From Epiperipatus broadwayi (Eukaryota; Onychophora; Udeonychophora; Euonychophora; Peripatidae), in contig JAQFVV010000013.1 in the NCBI GenBank assembly GCA_028023455.1, positions 2,358,001 through 2,422,000 on the forward strand: a stretch of 64,000 nt of DNA. Direction: 5' to 3'. Of the stretch, positions 60,301 to 64,000 are shown piece by piece. Under the pieces are notes generated by a model. That model saw nothing but the letters and a program-made list of their open reading frames with translations, made no database searches and was not told where the DNA came from. Position numbers and translations under genes: made by a program. Each line of letters opens with the position of its first letter. Positions within the stretch are counted from its first letter, which is position 1.

Positions 60301-62087
60301 TAAAATCTCTTTTACAATTGTATTTTGAAATTTTGGTAAATTTCTTTTCCAACACAAAAAATAATGAGATATTTAGTGGCCTACCTTTACCATGAGTCCA
60401 TTTCAACATTTGTGCAAAGCAGAAAGATTGAAGTCCAAAACTAGTCAGCCATTCTATAGGTAAACTAAACAATCATTACAATTCCAGTATGGAGGATAAA
60501 ATAAACATAGGAAAAGATTACTATATATATATAAAAAAAAAAACTGTGACAGGTGGAGAAGAAAACTAAGACGATAACAAACACAACGCTATCACAGACA
60601 TAGGTCACATGACAGGTCACGTGATAATAGGATTAGTCAGGCCACGCAAAGCAGGTGGTGGCTGCAGTGCTGCTCTCTAGTGACCCATGCAAGGTGTGGT
60701 GAGTGTGTTATTATCCATAGCTTAATAATCCATCCATCAGTTTAGTGAGCTTGCATGCTCCGTAGTAATAGAGGGAGCGCTGAACTAAAGCAGCTGGTTT
60801 TATTCAGAGGGCAATCCATGCAAGAGAGGAATTGGGCACAATTGTTGCTTCGCTCTCTGAAGTAGTAAAATTTGGGCATCTTAAATAATGTGTGTGTAAA
60901 ATGTACTTATATATGTGCATATATTTATACACACATGTAATTGATTATTTATAATAACAACAAAAAATATTTACTACAATGAATTTGAGAATGATTTAAA
61001 AAAAAAAGTAAATATGCATTAATATATAAAGTGTTTGAATTTCAGTATAGCTGAAATTTCAAACTCCATGTCTATGTCAGTCTTTTAATAGTTTTGCATT
61101 AAATGATTTTTTCTTGCCTAATTCAGAAATTTCATGACTAACAAGTGAATCAATTTATCAGACCTGTTTGCTTTTTATTTCCTACAATGCAAAATATTTC
61201 ATATAGTTGCAAAAATATATCTATCTGCTTAAAGATTTTTTTTTCTTCTCAATATTCCAATGAATAAAAATTTATTGAAAATTTACTTAGATAAGTTTAA
61301 AGCAAAAAATGAATGAATCATGATCTGATCTAAACATTTTGGGAGATTACTTCTTGATTTTCAAATAGTGATTACAATTATTTTCGGATTATTATTTTAG
61401 GAATAATGAAATGCTTAACAATATACACTTTTTATATTTTTTAATTTTTAAATATCTATATTTTAAAGTTGTTTCAGTAGGTATAGTAAGTTAGTCATTC
61501 ATTAAAATTTTTATTAACATTACAATAACTTTATTTTTTTAACTGTTCAAATTTTTAAAGTTACATCATAAGTAAATCTCATGACAAATTCTATGAGTCA
61601 TGTGATGGGAGGGGAAAAAAGAAGACAGCAAAAAGTTTAACAAACACATCTGATAAGATTGTAAAAATATTATTTAAAAAAACATCAACTTATATTTATA
61701 GCTTTATTAAAATTAAAAAAATTGTCTATGAGAAAAAAATCAAATTCAAAGATAAATAAAAACACTCACTTCATTTTCTAGACACTTAAAAAATAAACTT
61801 TATTTTTACTACATATGTATATATGAAAAGATGCCTTCTAAATGTACAGATTAATTTTCTATAATATTAATTGTTCAAAAAAAATTTTTTTTTTTAAAAT
61901 AAAATATTGTACTCATTTGCCTTCTTGCACATGCCAACTAGAAAATAACACAATGAATCAAAAATATGTAAATTTATATATATATTTCTAAACTACCAGA
62001 GAACGAAACTAATTAAGGTAAGGATAACAATAGGCAAGAAGATAGATAGCGCTTAAGCATAGATATTAGAATGGGCTTGGTTCCTAC
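57377..62087. other. mbl intron between zinc-finger and cassette exons
   Basis: This is a 4.9-kb intron, counted to the cassette exon. Apart from the island at 60540-60870 it is AT-rich. Small less-AT-rich patches lie near 57840-57910 and 59735-59790. No exon or RNA gene could be supported. Confidence 0.4.
60540..60870. promoter_or_regulatory. GC-rich intronic island, possible enhancer
   Basis: About 330 bases are clearly less AT-rich than their surroundings, inside the intron between the zinc-finger and cassette exons. The island contains two AGGTCA half-sites in direct repeat with a 6-nt spacer (60602-60619). A CACGTG E-box overlaps the end of the second half-site (60618-60623). No convincing exon frame with phase-0 splice sites was found. 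Base composition alone suggests constraint. Confidence 0.3.
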
Positions 62088-62315
62088 CATAGCGGCGGCA
62101 TTAGCTCGGCTTTGGGCAGCCTTTAACTGTGCTTGCAAATGTGGCGGGGGATGGAAGTATCTGCACTGCTCCCGCGAGCACCTCCCTTTTACATAATCCA
62201 TACACACCGTCACCATGCCATCAGTGGAGTCGACGGTCACATGTTCAGGCGGGTGAGCGAAGCGACACTCATTTTCAGGACGTTTACAGTTGCCGCGTTG
62301 GAATTCACGGCATAC
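62088..62315 (-). CDS. mbl: muscleblind exon: CCCH zinc fingers 3 and 4
   Basis: This 228-nt exon encodes 76 residues in phase 0 at both ends. It opens at an acceptor (TATAG before GTATGCCG) and closes at ...GCTATG followed by a GTAGGA donor. The translation starts [21 protein letters not shown], which is a C-X7-C-X6-C-X3-H zinc finger. About 14 residues later comes [19 protein letters not shown], a C-X7-C-X4-C-X3-H finger. This is the tandem ZnF3-ZnF4 pair of MBNL proteins, followed by the conserved [10 protein letters not shown] helix and an Ala-rich linker. In this family the pair binds YGCY motifs in pre-mRNA. All eight zinc ligands are present. The small ORFs read on the plus strand here are shadows. 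This is the most secure call in the window. Confidence 0.96.
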
Positions 62316-64000
62316 CTATACATTCAGAAGCAGAGTGTGAGCCAAAACTAGGGACAACAGAGAGTGGGTGAAAGAGGATAGTGGATAAGACAGTGAGCAT
62401 TAGTATAAAAGAGGAGACCTTATAACCCCAGCCACACATAACAAAAAAAAAAAAAAATTAAACAAATTAGCACTAATCATGAATATTTATGCTGCCCAGG
62501 CAATTATTACAAAACTGGGTTCAAAATCCATTCATCCCAGCTTAAAGCATTTTAATGGTAGCTAGAGACACCAAGAAGTATGAGGAAAAAAAAGGAAAAA
62601 CAAAATATAATAAATTAATACAATTTGCATTCCAATTTTTATAACATTTAACAGCAATGAACTTTAATATGTGTGACTCCGGGTCTTATGGTCTAAGCCT
62701 CTTTTGTCCTGTGCAATGTTTTTTTTTTTCCTCATTTATTCTAAAGTATAAATTTATATAAAGATTAAATAATTAAACATTCAAATGTTCAAAAATGGCA
62801 TATACTTAATTGTCTAGTATGGATATAAATAACAAAGTTCCAAATTTTCATGATAAAAATTATTTACTAAAAATATAGTGATATCTTTTGGAAAGTAAAG
62901 TTAATTACTATTTATGTTAAGATTCATAATTAAGATTAGGATGAAAAATATAAATAAATAAGCTTACATTATTAACAACAACAACAACAAAAAAAAAAGA
63001 ATTAAAATAACAGTAAATCTAACCCTAATTATGCATACCTTTTGTATGATTTTTGATAGAATACTATCAGAAAAAATGGAACATTAGAGATAAAAAGACA
63101 CACACATTTGCGTGTGCATGCATACACCCACACAAAAAAAGACATTAATACGACCAAAGACATAATACTGATAGCAAAATAAATATAAAAAAAAAATTTT
63201 TTTTTTTGATAATATATTCTGTCTTAATTATGGAATGCCTAACCACAGTTTTGTTTTCTCTATGTTTGTAAAACCAAATATTTGGTAAAAAAAAATCTAG
63301 CAGTTAAAATTTTACATATCAGTTCGACTATTTTTTTTACTTCAGTCTATTTTAAATTGTTGCCTTTCATTGACCTAACTTTTGATTTAATTTTTCACAT
63401 TTCAAATGGTATATATTTTATTATAAACAATGAGTACTTAAATTATGCAATCTCAGATAGTGTTTGTGGCATGATATTTTATCATAAGTATCTGAATTTA
63501 TTATTCAATAACCATGAGTCTGCAGGAGAAAGCCCAATAATGACATAATGCATTAATAAAAAAAAAAAAAACTATTAAAATATCCTTTGAATATTTTATG
63601 GGTGACTAAATATTAACAATGAGCATCTGAAAATTTCTGCTTAACAGACAAAAACTTTGAAAAAATTGCTATAGAAATGTATCCAATTGAGATATATAAA
63701 TAGTCTAATAAATTTTTTATTTACAGTTAAAGATGTGACAAAATAATTTAAATATATACTGTATTTGGGATAGATTAGCTTACTGCTAAATAAGAATTTC
63801 TGCTTCAAATTGACTAAGGAAAAAACATCCACCGAGGCATTAATAATGAAATAATACAATAATCATATTTATATCTATGATGAATTATAAGTGCACTGAA
63901 CAGAAATCTTATATCAATAGCCCATCATAAAAATAAAAACACTCTTCAAATCTATAAGATTGAGTAAAAAGCCTTATTATAAATATATTAAGTTTTAATG
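62316..64000. other. mbl intron upstream of the zinc-finger 3/4 exon
   Basis: This intron continues past the window and carries poly-A/T and CA/ACA-type simple repeats. The exon encoding the linker before zinc finger 3 must lie beyond 64000. No other feature was seen. Confidence 0.45.

Larger units (their letters stand above)
21902..62315 (-). other. mbl: muscleblind gene, partial (transcription unit, minus strand)
   Basis: Muscleblind proteins are CCCH zinc-finger RNA-binding proteins that bind YGCY motifs and regulate alternative splicing and RNA localisation. Four exons are visible, all on the minus strand and in transcription order: 62315-62088, 57209-57144, 23071-22936 and 22002-21911. 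Their phases join without a shift (0/0, 0/0, 0/1, 1/0). The introns are about 4.9, 34 and 0.9 kb. The exons stand out as GC-rich islands in a very AT-rich sequence. The first exons (zinc fingers 1 and 2) and the promoter must lie beyond position 64000. Any exon after 21911 would lie below 21900, and I could not identify one. The whole window is therefore intronic or exonic sequence of this gene, or sequence downstream of it. Confidence 0.9.

Noticed and set aside
62129-62371. Two overlapping plus-strand ORFs of 72-80 residues
   Set aside because: Antisense to the zinc-finger exon; they arise from its high GC content.

Overview
This is a very AT-rich (roughly three-quarters A+T by eye) invertebrate nuclear genome window. 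It is almost entirely intron and decayed mobile DNA, with homopolymer runs throughout. The only host gene I can support is a muscleblind (mbl/MBNL) orthologue on the minus strand. Four exons are spread over about 40 kb: 62088-62315 (third and fourth CCCH zinc fingers), 57144-57209 (66-nt cassette with a basic KKRPR-type stretch), 22936-23071 (conserved AFPGMVPY...QQPFVPVT segment) and 21911-22002 (Ala/Val-rich tail). All reading-frame phases agree. The promoter, zinc fingers 1-2 and probably the last exon(s) lie outside the window. The protein style, the RTE and Penelope-like retroelements, the KIAA1586-type hAT and the ribozyme repeats suggest an arthropod, perhaps an arachnid. That placement is inference.

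Layout: 1-3540 is featureless intron. 3544-6720 is an RTE-clade LINE in the same orientation as the host gene. 8750-11650 holds a hAT-like MITE, a tRNA-derived SINE and a dead hAT transposase. 14360-14600 is a short tandem repeat. 15060-15720 is a piggyBac remnant. 16870-18280 and 54230-54890 carry repeats with hammerhead-ribozyme cores (retrozyme-like). 19726-20933 and 39022-39879 are two copies of one inverted-repeat DNA element. 26284-29841 and 37189-48460 are arms of a large inverted duplication. The second arm has since received the DNA element (39022-39879) and a Penelope-like element (40716-44265), and the first arm preserves the unoccupied sites. Between the arms are a nearly perfect 206-bp palindrome (33464-33669), a dead non-LTR element (34000-35600) and a SINE (36989-37101). 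A second RTE copy lies at 48480-50400.

The two alternative-looking mbl exons (57144-57209 and 21911-22002) share an unusual architecture. Each is preceded by a long stretch with no AG dinucleotide (165 and 190 nt), packed with YGCY, the binding motif of Muscleblind itself. The cassette exon also has a TGCATG (Rbfox) site about 19 nt after its donor. This matches the layout of autoregulated vertebrate MBNL exons and is the most biologically interesting host signal here. The strongest mobile-DNA signal is the hammerhead repeat family: its core, stem I, stem II, tiny near-palindromic stem III and cleavage site can all be read directly.
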